Shown: positions 1 to 7,800, counted from the stretch's first letter. The stretch is DNA of 30,595 bases from CAZJYI01 sp964550025 (GCA_964550025.1 CAZJYI010000134.1:1-30595), one strand, 5' to 3'. Numbers and translations are program-made. Notes: generated by a model not told the origin, from the letters alone.

Positions 1-1113
1 AACCACGGCATCCACGGCGTAATGGACTTGGCCAGTCTGCTGCGCCGCCGCGGCAAGGCATACGAGATCGTGGCTGGCCACTATCGGGCTCCGGCTGTGC
101 TGGAGAGAGCTGCAGATAGGGTCCGGACCGCGACTGCCGCCGGCCCGACGGTTGCCGGGTGCCGCGGTGCCACGATCACTGCAGACACGGAGGCCCCCGC
201 ATCCGTCGGCGCACCGATGCGCGACAATCGTATCTTGCGGATCGGCGATGCCTTCGTCGGCATGGGCGATTTCGCCGTTGAGTCGGACCTTCTGCGTGAG
301 CGGTTCGAAATAGAGGTCGAGCAGGTCGGGCTGGACGCACTGGACAAAGCGGTCGAGGCCGTGACGGAAGAAGCCGTCGCTGCAGAACTCGCGCTGGACC
401 GCGAGCGGTTCGACTGCGAACTGAGCGAGGCTGTTCACCGTCAGTCCATTCGCGTGGGACTTGGGTTGCGGCAGTTGCTTGATGCCGGCGGGTATCACGG
501 CTTCAGCGTCAACTTTCAGGAGTTCGACCGAACCGATCGAGCTGCCGACACCATGCCGTTCCTGGAGATCTCGAAAGCCATGGCACGGGGTATCGGGTAC
601 GCTGGCGAGGGGGATGTTCTGACCGCCGCCCTAGTTGGAGCCCTGGCGCGGGAAGTCGGCGCGGTCACGTTCACGGAGATCTTCTGTCCGGACTGGGCCG
701 GCAACAGCCTGTTCCTCTCTCACATGGGAGAGATCAGTCCCGCCGTGGCTGGCGATCGTCCCAGGATCTGCGCCAAGCCGGCCTTCGACGGCAAGTCCGC
801 AACGACCGCCGTGTTGACCTGCGCCGTTAAGCCCGGTCCAGCCGTGTTCGTCAACTTGGCGCCCGGTCCGAACGACAGCTTTTCCCTGATCGTTGCCCCG
901 GTGGAGGTGCTGGCGGAGGATGACACCCTTGATCCGGCCATGCGCGACACGGTCCGCGCCTGGATCCGGCCGACGTGCAAGGTGGGCAGCTTCCTCGAAG
1001 CCTACTCGCGCGCCGGCGGCACTCACCACAGCGCGCTGGTGTTGGGCGAGCACGCAGAGGCCGTTGCCGCGTTCGGGGGAATGCTGGGGGTGGAGGTGCG
1101 GTTGATTGGGTAA
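1..1113 (+). CDS. L-arabinose isomerase family protein, 5'-truncated by window edge
   Basis: The reading frame is open from base 1 and its N-terminus lies outside the window. The first visible residues (NHGIHGVMDL) match the family's conserved GIHGVQDM region, so the ATG at 22 is internal and not the start. Numbered from that Met, the residues expected for L-arabinose isomerase chemistry are present: Glu196 in GYAGEGD, Glu219 in TFTEIF, His234 in LSHMGEI and His335/336 in GGTHHS. Known members convert an aldose to a ketose (L-arabinose to L-ribulose, or a related sugar) in the cytoplasm using a divalent metal. The rest is divergent from textbook AraA, so the substrate is uncertain. An FGGY kinase at 19304 could phosphorylate the product. 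The gene ends 84 bp before the broken LamG gene. Family membership is fairly sure; the exact sugar is not. Confidence 0.8.
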   Translation, partial: NHGIHGVMDLASLLRRRGKAYEIVAGHYRAPAVLERAADRVRTATAAGPTVAGCRGATITADTEAPASVGAPMRDNRILRIGDAFVGMGDFAVESDLLRERFEIEVEQVGLDALDKAVEAVTEEAVAAELALDRERFDCELSEAVHRQSIRVGLGLRQLLDAGGYHGFSVNFQEFDRTDRAADTMPFLEISKAMARGIGYAGEGDVLTAALVGALAREVGAVTFTEIFCPDWAGNSLFLSHMGEISPAVAGDRPRICAKPAFDGKSATTAVLTCAVKPGPAVFVNLAPGPNDSFSLIVAPVEVLAEDDTLDPAMRDTVRAWIRPTCKVGSFLEAYSRAGGTHHSALVLGEHAEAVAAFGGMLGVEVRLIG

Positions 1114-1197
1114 GCGGGAAGGTTGAGGGTTTCCTCCTCGGACGCATCCCATCTTTGTCGCGAGCTTTGTCGGTAGCCTCGTCGGACAACGGACGGC

Positions 1198-1449
1198 ATG
1201 AGAATCGAGAAGTCCACATTCACAATAGCACTGGCGACGGTGCTCCTGCTGGATGTGGGGGCCGCACAGGCTGAGCTGCGGGAATACTGGCTCTTTGATG
1301 ACGGCAGCGGAACCAGCGCCGCCAACGAGATCGGCGACGGAAATACTGGCACGCTTGTGGGACCGCCCGCGTGGATCACCAACGGCCTGGAACCCAAATT
1401 GACCGGCCGCTCCGTTCTGCCTTCGACGGCCGCGCTCGACTTCGAAGCA
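1198..1449 (+). pseudogene. 5' fragment of a secreted LamG-like protein gene, interrupted
   Basis: The frame begins with a Sec signal peptide (MRIEKSTFTI..., cleavage near AAQA-ELRE). It continues with the start of a LamG/concanavalin-like domain: YWLFDDGSGTSAANEIGDG, then TGTLVGPPAWITNGL and AALDFEA. The similarity stops at about 1448, exactly where the stop codon of the antisense ATPase gene (1450-1452) begins. The frame stays open to 1698, but those residues are only the reverse shadow of the ATPase. The likely continuation is the fragment ending at 3171, in the same frame but separated by about 1.5 kb. Most of the LamG domain, roughly 100 residues or more, is absent, so insertion was probably accompanied by deletion. 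Confidence 0.7.
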
Positions 1450-2790
1450 TCAGTCAAACCAATCGCGCGGGATCTGCCGGCGCAAGACATGTGGGAGAGC
1501 ATACAGCGGGTACGAGTGCAGGTCCGCGTGAACGGAGAGAGGTTGTCCGCAGAAACGAATGCCGTATGGCGTGCGGTCTCCCTTCTCGTCCAGGAAGGCG
1601 CGCAGGCTCCGCAGCCGCCCCGTCGCGCCGCTCTTGACCTCGACCGGTATAACCGCGTTGTCGATAGACAGGAGGTAATCGACCTCCGCGTTGCTTGAAC
1701 GCGCTTCGCGATGCCAGTAGTAGAGTTCGCCTTTTGCCCAGGGGTGGCCGTAAGCCAGCAGCTCCTGGCCGATGAACGACTCCGTTACCGCGCCGGCATT
1801 CACGATGTGTGCTTCCGGATTTAGAAGCCAGGGCCTTACATCGGCGCTCATGACGCGCTGCGCCAATCCAATGTCAAGCAACAGCGTCTTGAACCGGCGT
1901 GGATCGGACTCTGCCCTGATCGGCATCCCATTCCCGGAAGCGTGCGTCACCTTATGCACGACGGAGGCCTTGCAGAGCAGTTCAAGGGCAGGTGCAAGTT
2001 CCCTCGCTTTCCATGTTCCCGGCAGCGCGTTGTACTTGAACTTCTTGCCCGCCAGGGCCGGGACCTCATTGAAGACAAGGTCCACATACTTGATCTGGTG
2101 CCGTTTCGCGTACTTCGTAAAATCCTGGCGGTAAGCGGCCACGATGACATCGAGGATGCTGCTGCAACGGTCCAGATCTTCGTTCTCGGTCCATGCGTCA
2201 ACCACTTCGGGAAGCCCCCCAAGCACGAGAAACTCACCTACGAGGCGCACAAGCTGGTCATGAAGCGGCTTCGCACAGGACAACTGCACATCGTCGAGAA
2301 GGAATTCGGCTATATCGACTCTCCCACGTGCCACGAGAAACTCCAGGAACGACATGGGGTACATATGCAGGGAAGCAACCCGACCAACCGGTATGCCGAC
2401 TTCTTCCAGTGCGCACTCCAGCAGAGACCCCGCCGCGATCACATGCAGCTCGGGCATCTTCTCGTAGAAGTACCTCAGAGCGGTCACTGCGGGAGGGTGT
2501 TGTTGAATCTCATCAATGAACAGCAGGGATGCACCGGGAACAAGGCGCGCGCCGGTTATCAATCGGAGCTCCCTCAGAATCCTCTCGGGATCGAGATTCA
2601 GGCGGAATACGTCAGCGTACTCCGGATTCAGTTCCAGATTGATCTCGACCAGTTCATCAAAGTAGGCACCGAGGACACGGACGGAGTACGTCTTTCCCAC
2701 TTGGCGCGCTCCCCGAATGAGCAACGCCTTGCGCTTTGGGTCCTGTTGCCATGCCTTCAGATGATGATCAATCAGTCTCTTCATGCTCAC
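1450..2790 (-). CDS. AAA+ ATPase with C-terminal DUF4143/nuclease-like domain (ATPase 1)
   Basis: This is a 446-residue protein. It has a Walker A motif at 27-34 (GARQVGKT), a Walker B motif at 90-95 (LFIDEI, Asp93/Glu94) and a sensor-like IAAGSLLE. A DUF4143 region follows, and the C-terminus carries AEVDYLL...VIPVEVKSG, which resembles the D-x(n)-ExK core of PD-(D/E)XK nucleases. The start is either GTG 2788-2790 or ATG 2782-2784; the second is equally plausible. Family members are stand-alone predicted cytoplasmic ATPases of largely unknown function, very abundant in some anaerobes and host-associated bacteria. The gene lies inside the broken LamG gene in antisense orientation, and its stop codon sits on the left junction with no 3' untranslated DNA. 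Three 33-bp-spaced repeats lie directly upstream. Confidence 0.88.
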   Translation of the reverse strand: MSMKRLIDHHLKAWQQDPKRKALLIRGARQVGKTYSVRVLGAYFDELVEINLELNPEYADVFRLNLDPERILRELRLITGARLVPGASLLFIDEIQQHPPAVTALRYFYEKMPELHVIAAGSLLECALEEVGIPVGRVASLHMYPMSFLEFLVARGRVDIAEFLLDDVQLSCAKPLHDQLVRLVGEFLVLGGLPEVVDAWTENEDLDRCSSILDVIVAAYRQDFTKYAKRHQIKYVDLVFNEVPALAGKKFKYNALPGTWKARELAPALELLCKASVVHKVTHASGNGMPIRAESDPRRFKTLLLDIGLAQRVMSADVRPWLLNPEAHIVNAGAVTESFIGQELLAYGHPWAKGELYYWHREARSSNAEVDYLLSIDNAVIPVEVKSGATGRLRSLRAFLDEKGDRTPYGIRFCGQPLSVHADLHSYPLYALPHVLRRQIPRDWFD

Positions 2791-2803
2791 AGGCCAGCGT
2801 ACT

Positions 2804-2891
2804 CATGTTCCAAATACAAGCATGTTGCCTGGCGGACATGGTTCAAAATCAAGGCATATCAACCCTCGTTACGGTCCAAAAACAAGGATCG
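2804..2891 (-). promoter_or_regulatory. Three 33-bp-spaced repeats upstream of ATPase 1
   Basis: On the plus strand, three related elements start at 2804, 2837 and 2870, exactly 33 bp apart. The core consensus is GGTYCAAAAWCAAGG: the first copy is TTCCAAATACAAG, the second GTTCAAAATCAAGG and the third GGTCCAAAAACAAGG. The stretches between the cores do not match each other, so the core is what is conserved. The array fills the space before the ATPase 1 start at 2790 and does not continue on either side. Even helical spacing suggests a cooperative operator or iteron-like protein-binding array. The binding protein is unknown. Confidence 0.7.
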
Positions 2892-2934
2892 CCTCCTGAG
2901 GCCTGTCCCTTTGACTTGTCCCTCCGGCAACCGA

Positions 2935-3171
2935 CTGCTCGCCGTGACATCGCTGGGACTCGCAACCGTTGGCACGAACCCGCAGACTACCGTTATTCTC
3001 AACACGCGACCGGTCCGGCGCTACCGGATTGAATATACCGATACGCTCGGCCCCGAAACAACCTGGTCGCCCTGCGCCGAGGATGTCACGGCGACCGGCA
3101 CGTGGTTCAGCACGAACATCCTGTCCGTGCCCACTGAGAGCAATCGGTTCTTCCGCATTCGGCAGTTATGA
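2935..3171 (+). pseudogene. 3' fragment of the interrupted LamG-like gene
   Basis: This fragment is in the same plus-strand frame as the 5' fragment at 1198. It encodes RLLAVTSLGL, then RRYRIEYTDTLGPETTWSP and a terminal NRFFRIRQL. Such a terminal module (a Y-R-I-x-Y strand followed by an FFRIR/FYRVR ending) is common at the C-termini of secreted LamG-type proteins of PVC bacteria. It has no start codon or ribosome binding site of its own. The left edge is approximate, because the join with the ATPase 1 upstream region lies somewhere between about 2892 and 2940. Its TGA stop (3169-3171) overlaps the TAA of the convergent ATPase 2 gene (3166-3168). Confidence 0.6.
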
Positions 3172-4326
3172 CGTTGCGGTGCCAAGAGTGGCGATGCCGT
3201 CGAGGGAAATCACCCGAACACCACGTTTCGTCACGTAAGGCTCATCGACAGGGGCTACGAGGTAGGATTCCTCGGGTTTCACATCGTCAATCAACTCGAA
3301 GAATCCACGCCGCGGAGAGGGTGCCTTCGAGCATTTACACTCAAACAGTAGCGTTCTGTCCCCACGCTGCATGACCACATCCGCCTCTGCACCATTGCTC
3401 GTACGCAGAAAGGACGCACGCCAACCTGGAAGTGCTGCGATGATATGCTCCAGTACCAGCCCTTCCCACGATGCACCCATCACGGGATGGCAGAGAAGAT
3501 GATCAAGCTCGTCGATCTCCAGAAGCGAGTGCAGGAGCCCACTATCACGCAGATAGACTTTCGGAGAGCGCACCAGCCGTTTCTTCACATTCGCCTCACA
3601 CGGCGGAAGCAGCCGCACCATGTACGTCTGTTCCAGAATGGCCAGGTACTTCTTCAGCGTCGGAATAGAGACGTCCACTGCCCCTGCCAGTTTGCTGAAG
3701 TTCACGGTCTGGCCGTGGTAGTGCGCCAGCAGACGCCAGAGGCGCTCCATGGTGGGCACGGGGATACTGAATCCCAGACCGGGTATATCCCGTTCCAGGA
3801 AGGTCTGTATGAAGTCGCCGCGCCAGTCGCAACTGGCTTGCTCGTCAGATGCGAGGAGGCTGTCAGGGAAGCCTCCCCGAATCCACAACCGCTGCCAACC
3901 GACGTGACATGCCACCTCGTTCAAGCGGAACGGGGTCAATTCGAGGTATGCAATCCTACCAGCAAGCGATTCACTGGACTGACGAATCAGGTCCCGGGAT
4001 GCAGACCCCAGGATGAGGAAGCGACCGGGGCGGCGGTCAACGTCGATTTCGGACCGTAGGAATGCGAAGAACTCAGGCAACCGTTGGATCTCATCAAGGC
4101 TGACCAACTCATTCCGATGTTGGTCCATATACAGCTCCGGTTCGTCGAGCTTTGCACGATCCGATCGCTTCTGAAGATCCAGGTACACCGCATCAAGATC
4201 GCGAATGAACGCTTTGGCGAGGGTGGACTTCCCGCACTGGCGTGGACCCAGAATCGCAACAGCCGGCGCCCTCTTCAGTGCGCGTTGGAGGTCAGATTCC
4301 AACGCTCTGGTAATGTACTCTCTCAT
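3166..4326 (-). CDS. AAA+ ATPase with DUF4143-type C-terminus (ATPase 2)
   Basis: This 386-residue protein has a Walker A motif at 27-34 (GPRQCGKS), a Walker B motif ending in Asp78-Glu79 (LVSLDEIQ) and a sensor motif LILGSASRDL. The C-terminal GAEADVVM...LLFECKCSK pattern resembles a PD-(D/E)XK core. It belongs to the same broad family as ATPase 1 but to a different subgroup, so the two are not recent duplicates. The ATG at 4324-4326 follows a GGAGAGG ribosome binding site, and a good sigma-70-type promoter lies upstream. It converges on the LamG 3' fragment with overlapping stop codons. The cellular role is unknown. Confidence 0.88.
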   Translation of the reverse strand: MREYITRALESDLQRALKRAPAVAILGPRQCGKSTLAKAFIRDLDAVYLDLQKRSDRAKLDEPELYMDQHRNELVSLDEIQRLPEFFAFLRSEIDVDRRPGRFLILGSASRDLIRQSSESLAGRIAYLELTPFRLNEVACHVGWQRLWIRGGFPDSLLASDEQASCDWRGDFIQTFLERDIPGLGFSIPVPTMERLWRLLAHYHGQTVNFSKLAGAVDVSIPTLKKYLAILEQTYMVRLLPPCEANVKKRLVRSPKVYLRDSGLLHSLLEIDELDHLLCHPVMGASWEGLVLEHIIAALPGWRASFLRTSNGAEADVVMQRGDRTLLFECKCSKAPSPRRGFFELIDDVKPEESYLVAPVDEPYVTKRGVRVISLDGIATLGTATS

Positions 4327-4353
4327 CGCACCTCTCCATTCATTATCGCGGGG

Positions 4354-4417
4354 AGTATCTCACGCGGGACCCGAGACGTCAATAAAAGGATGTAAATCGA
4401 TAGTCATAGTTATCGAT
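4354..4417 (-). promoter_or_regulatory. Promoter and inverted repeat upstream of ATPase 2
   Basis: Read on the minus strand, TTGACG (4377-4382) and GATACT (4354-4359) are separated by 17 bp, close to a consensus sigma-70 promoter. Just upstream is a perfect inverted repeat, ATCGATA-N8-TATCGAT (4396-4417). It is a candidate operator or activator site for ATPase 2. Unlike the other three ATPase genes, no evenly spaced multi-copy array was seen here. Confidence 0.6.
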
Positions 4418-4461
4418 CTGCATGGTTGCGTGGGTGCCTTGTGCGCGGCCGGTTCTCGCCA

Positions 4462-4579
4462 CTACCCGTGTACCTCTGTCTCTACCGTGATCTTTGCCGT
4501 CGTCTCCCCTGGCGCGAGGAAAGACGAAAGCAAAGACGAGGGTAAAAACGAAAGGGCCCCGTCCCGGGCCCTCGGGTAG
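4462..4579. repeat. Imperfect intergenic hairpin upstream of 4745 gene
   Basis: The arms 4491-4510 and 4518-4537 match at 16 of 20 positions as inverted repeats. An outer CTACCCG / CGGGTAG pair (4462-4468 / 4573-4579) and a GGGCCC / GGGCCC stem (4554-4559 / 4566-4571) nest around and beside it. The right arm is built from GACGAAAGCAAA-like purine units. It lies in the 418-bp gap 4327-4744, which has no gene. There is no T-run, so an ordinary terminator is not obvious. Confidence 0.5.
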
Positions 4580-4598
4580 AGCTGGGAAGCCCTCCCCG

Positions 4599-4664
4599 TG
4601 CGCAAACAAGAAGATCTCTGTGCGCAAACATGGGTAGTCTCTCGTTTGCCGCTTATCCGATAAT
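4599..4664 (+). promoter_or_regulatory. Two-half-site operator and promoter before 4745 gene
   Basis: TGCGCAAA occurs at 4599-4606 and again at 4621-4628, a 22-bp centre-to-centre direct repeat followed by CATGGGTAG. A possible -10 (GATAAT, 4659-4664) lies downstream, which places the second half-site just upstream of the -35 region. That is the usual position for a class II AraC-family activator. The same element occurs at 10899 and 19191, with a weaker copy at 26328 before the XylR-like regulator gene. Confidence 0.7.
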
Positions 4665-4744
4665 AGTCTCAATCATGGATCAGAGTACTGCGGATCCGCG
4701 GCGATAACGGCGCCACGAGGCCAACGAAGCTTGGAGATGCGAAG

Positions 4745-6124
4745 ATGAAGAAAATCACATTGGCAATGACACTGACGGCGGCGTTGATTCTTGTGTGTGG
4801 CGGGGCCGCAACCCCTTCGCTCGCGTCGACGGTCAACCTGGGCACGCTCACGCCGTTCACCGGCGGCGAGGCCGGCGAGGGACTCGACCTGACCGGCAAC
4901 ATCATCTACGCCTTCAACCTGGGCGGGAGCGCACAGACCGTGCAGGGCGTGACCTTCGCCGCCGCTGCCGTGGGAAGTCCGCCGGTGGGGATCACCACTA
5001 CTGCAGGAAATCAATTTGACTATTCGGGCGCAAATCCGGGTGGTGCCAACGGCGCCGAGTACGGTTCCCATGCCGACGACGACGCGTTGGAGACCATCGT
5101 AAACACTGTTTGGTACGATACGAGCTGGACGTTCGATCTGGCCGTCACCCCCGGCGCTCAGTACAAGCTCCAGCTCATTCTCCAAGAGAGTTTCTGGACT
5201 TTCCAAGGAGGAACGCCCCGAAACTTCGACATCTCGGTAGAGATCGCCTCGCCTTCGACGCTAACGCTTGCCGTGGATGAACTGGTTCTGGGGATGGAAA
5301 CGGACGGCGCGGCGCCCGCACAGCCCGGAGCTGACCAGGGGCTTGTCTACACATACACCTTCACGGCCACCGACAGCTCCTTTCGAGTGGCATTGGACGA
5401 TTCCGCCGCAGGGGCTGACTTGAATTCGATCCTTGGCGCCGTGATTCTGGAGGAGCTTCCGCTCCTTGTAGATTTCAACACGGAGCCCAATCTTGACACC
5501 GAGTGGACGGAGTACGTGTATTTCACCGGTGACCTCGTGACGCCCACGTGGAACAGCACCGATGAGGACCTGGACCTGGTGAAGACGCACGGCGGCGGCG
5601 GTGTCGGACTGTACCGCACGGGCATCACGCGAGCGGCAACCGACTCCTCGATTCTGACCGCTCTGACCGTCAAGGAGCTAGGCAGGACGAGCGGCACCTG
5701 GGGTTTCCTGGGACTGATGGTCTCCGTCATTCCGCAACCGGGCTACATCACTACGGGCGACGACACTTACACCCTGCGGATGCAACCGACCGGCCCGGCT
5801 GACCCAACGACATTTACGTTCCAGGTGACCAGAACGTACCTGGACGGTACCGTGGACTATGTTCTACACCAGAGTCTGTCCCCCATTACGTTCTCCGGCC
5901 CCTACGTGCTCGATATCAAGCGCGTCGGCGACCACTACGCTTTCAGGGTCAACCGCGAGACGCTGTATACGACGACCGGCATCGCCCCCGACTTCTATGG
6001 CACCGCCGTCAAGGACTCGATGGTGTACTACGAGATCGTTATGGTCGGCGACGGCGCCATGACCGCCACGGTGGACAACTTCGGCGTGCGCCCACTACAG
6101 GGGACGCTGTTCATCATCCGCTAG
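4745..6124 (+). CDS. Secreted two-domain beta-sandwich protein, function unknown
   Basis: This 459-residue protein has a clear Sec signal peptide (MKKITLAMTLTAALILVCGG, cleavage near SLAS-TVN). Residues about 30-235 look malectin-like: YDTSWTFDLAVTPGAQYKLQL, then RNFDISVE and FRVALDD. Residues about 240-450 form a second beta-rich, LamG/concanavalin-like segment ending in VDNFGVRP. No catalytic motif, PEP-CTERM tail or membrane anchor was seen at the C-terminus (LFIIR). The start follows a GGAG site about 10 bases upstream. A surface or secreted carbohydrate-binding role is plausible but inferred only from fold. The operator at 4599 suggests co-regulation with the sugar genes. Confidence 0.8.
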   Translation: MKKITLAMTLTAALILVCGGAATPSLASTVNLGTLTPFTGGEAGEGLDLTGNIIYAFNLGGSAQTVQGVTFAAAAVGSPPVGITTTAGNQFDYSGANPGGANGAEYGSHADDDALETIVNTVWYDTSWTFDLAVTPGAQYKLQLILQESFWTFQGGTPRNFDISVEIASPSTLTLAVDELVLGMETDGAAPAQPGADQGLVYTYTFTATDSSFRVALDDSAAGADLNSILGAVILEELPLLVDFNTEPNLDTEWTEYVYFTGDLVTPTWNSTDEDLDLVKTHGGGGVGLYRTGITRAATDSSILTALTVKELGRTSGTWGFLGLMVSVIPQPGYITTGDDTYTLRMQPTGPADPTTFTFQVTRTYLDGTVDYVLHQSLSPITFSGPYVLDIKRVGDHYAFRVNRETLYTTTGIAPDFYGTAVKDSMVYYEIVMVGDGAMTATVDNFGVRPLQGTLFIIR

Positions 6125-6153
6125 ACTCGTCGCGCTCCGCACAGGCGGGGAAG

Positions 6154-6227
6154 GACGAAATAGATAGGCTAGGTGGATGGACGACGAACGAAGACTGTCT
6201 CCCTCTACTTAGTCTATCTACTTCATC
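6154..6227. repeat. Intergenic hairpin with TAGATAG-type arms
   Basis: The arms 6154-6176 and 6205-6227 pair as inverted repeats over about 23 bp. All of the roughly six mismatches are transitions (A/G or C/T), so many would still allow G-U pairs in RNA. The arms are built on GAARTAGATAG units. A related hairpin using the same unit is at 10734-10799, and both lie upstream of the conserved leader block described at 6249 and 10923. Confidence 0.6.
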
Positions 6228-6248
6228 TTTCTACCTCATCTCCACCGC

Positions 6249-6296
6249 CGCAAGAGGCCGTAGACCGATCGGCGGAAAGAGGCGTACGCTGTGTGG
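6249..6296 (+). promoter_or_regulatory. 48-bp leader block shared with the 10923 region
   Basis: Bases 6249-6296 and 10923-10970 agree at 44 of 48 positions. Each block ends 32-33 bases before its start codon (6329 and 11004). In the 10923 copy the block begins within the second half-site of the operator. Here only that proximal part (CGCAAGAGGCCGTAG) is present and no TGCGCAAA lies 22 bp upstream. The block probably holds the promoter or 5' leader and is a paralogous duplication; the operator here is degenerate. Confidence 0.65.
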
Positions 6297-6328
6297 CATC
6301 TTAAAAAGCGAAGTAAGAACGGAGGCGC

Positions 6329-7426
6329 ATGAAATCGATCTGGATTGACGAGCGCGACTTCGCCTGTCGCTGCGCCAGAAACGAAGCCTTCTGGGACGGT
6401 TGTCTGGATGAGGGACCGCTGCTGTGGATCACGGTTCCGAACGCGACGCGCGGGGTGCCGCCGACCGAGCCGGACACAGAAGAGGGACTGTGGACCGATG
6501 TCGAGTACGTGTTGGACAAGGGGGAGTACGACCTGGCCCACACGCACTTTGCGGGGGACTCCCTGCCGGTATTTCACCCCTGGCTTGGGCCGGACCAGTT
6601 CGCCGCCTGGCTGGGGGCGGAAATGGATCTGAAGCCGCGTGATAACACGTCCTGGGTGCATCCCTTCGTGAAAGATGTCGATGCCTATCCCGCGTTTGAA
6701 ATCGATCCGGATAACCGATGGTGGCGTCTCTATCTCGACATCCTCCGGGCGAGCGTCGAGCGCGGCGCGGATAAATGGGTCACCGCGTATCCGGATTTGC
6801 ATACGGGAGTCGATGGGCTGGCCGCGATGCGCGGGCAGGAGAATCTCATGATCGACATGCTGGAGGAGCCGGAAGTGGTTCAGCAGGCCATGAAGCAGAT
6901 GACCCGGCTCTGGAAGGAAATCGTGGACAAGGTGTCGGAGGTGGTTCTTCCCGGTGGCCAGGGGACGTCAAACTGGACCATGGGATGGAGTGAACAGCGC
7001 TTTGCCTGCATCGGCCAGAACGACTTCAGCTGTATGATCAGCCCGGAGACGTTTGCCGAATTCTGTCTGGAGGATACGCGGGGCACCGCGCAGCACGTTG
7101 ATCGATCGATGTATCACCTCGACGGTCCTGATGCCGTACGGCATCTGCCGCGCCTGCTGGAGCTCAAAGAGCTGAACTGCATTCAGTGGATCCAAGGCGC
7201 CGGTCAGCCTCACCCGTCACACTGGTTGCCTCTCCTGAAACGCATCCAGGACGGTGGCAAGAGCGTTCAGGTTTTCTACGCAGGTGCGCACGGCGGCGAC
7301 GCCGATTTCGTGAAGGAACTTGACGCGCTGTGCGGCGCCCTGGACAAGAATCGCCTGTTTGCCGTCATTCAGGCACACTCGGTCGAGGAGGCAGATGCGC
7401 TTGTGGAAGGCTATGGAAAACACTAG
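6329..7426 (+). CDS. Uroporphyrinogen-decarboxylase-like (URO-D superfamily) protein
   Basis: This is a 365-residue cytoplasmic protein without a signal peptide. The ATG follows GGAGG at about 5 bases. The pattern resembles the URO-D/MtaA-like superfamily: a PDLHTGVDGLAAMRG segment in the middle, a MYHLDGPDAVRHLPRLLE strand-helix, and a C-terminal LFAVIQAHSVEEADALVEG. Members outside haem synthesis are often corrinoid methyltransferases or have unknown roles, and many occur next to sugar genes in PVC bacteria. No corrinoid protein is adjacent. Calling it HemE would be wrong given its divergence and context, so the substrate is unknown. Confidence 0.75.
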   Translation: MKSIWIDERDFACRCARNEAFWDGCLDEGPLLWITVPNATRGVPPTEPDTEEGLWTDVEYVLDKGEYDLAHTHFAGDSLPVFHPWLGPDQFAAWLGAEMDLKPRDNTSWVHPFVKDVDAYPAFEIDPDNRWWRLYLDILRASVERGADKWVTAYPDLHTGVDGLAAMRGQENLMIDMLEEPEVVQQAMKQMTRLWKEIVDKVSEVVLPGGQGTSNWTMGWSEQRFACIGQNDFSCMISPETFAEFCLEDTRGTAQHVDRSMYHLDGPDAVRHLPRLLELKELNCIQWIQGAGQPHPSHWLPLLKRIQDGGKSVQVFYAGAHGGDADFVKELDALCGALDKNRLFAVIQAHSVEEADALVEGYGKH

Positions 7427-7436
7427 CGTCCCACGG

Positions 7437-7695
7437 GGAGAGTGGGACTCACCACGGAGAACGCGGAGGCACGGAGGAGACGAGACAGGACAGGGGCATG
7501 GACTCTGCGTACTCCCCTGAGCAACGTTGCGTGAATTGGGTGCAGATTTGCTGACAGACCGCTTCAATCAGCACAAATCATGAAAGCAAATCAGCACCCA
7601 ATTCACGCAACACACCCTGGTGGAGGGGAAGAGAGGTCTCCTCCGTGTCTCAGTGCCTCAAGCGTAGCGGGTGGTGAGTGTCCCTGTGGTTCGCG
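7437..7695. repeat. Nested long inverted repeat in the 7427-7800 gap
   Basis: An inner pair, 7526-7552 and 7585-7611, is a 27-bp inverted repeat with one mismatch and a 32-base loop. Around it, 7445-7495 pairs imperfectly with about 7630-7685. The outer arms carry CACGGAG- and GGAGGAGAC-type units (ACTCACCAC...GGCACGGAGGAGAC on the left, their complements on the right). The whole could fold into one hairpin of about 250 bases. The 374-bp gap contains no gene that can be supported. Confidence 0.65.
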
Positions 7696-7800
7696 GAATT
7701 CTGCGATGCAGTCTGGAGACCGTACGATGAAAACGCTAGCAACGTCACTTGTTTTGGGGCCTTCTCGTGACCCATGGGATGGTAGTGAAATGGAGTCACA

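Noticed and set aside
2804..2891. CRISPR-like array
   Set aside because: The repeats are short and imperfect, the period is only 33 bp and no cas gene is nearby. An operator-type array fits better.
2899..2910. GAGGCCTGTCCC as a remnant of the IS end GAGCCTGTCCC
   Set aside because: It has one extra base, no matching partner at the left edge of the ATPase 1 insertion and no transposase remnant. Chance similarity is likely.
1942..3171. Large plus-strand open frame of about 409 codons
   Set aside because: Its first 850 bases are antisense to the well-supported ATPase 1 gene and give no family-like protein. Only the last 80 or so codons look real, as the LamG C-terminal fragment.
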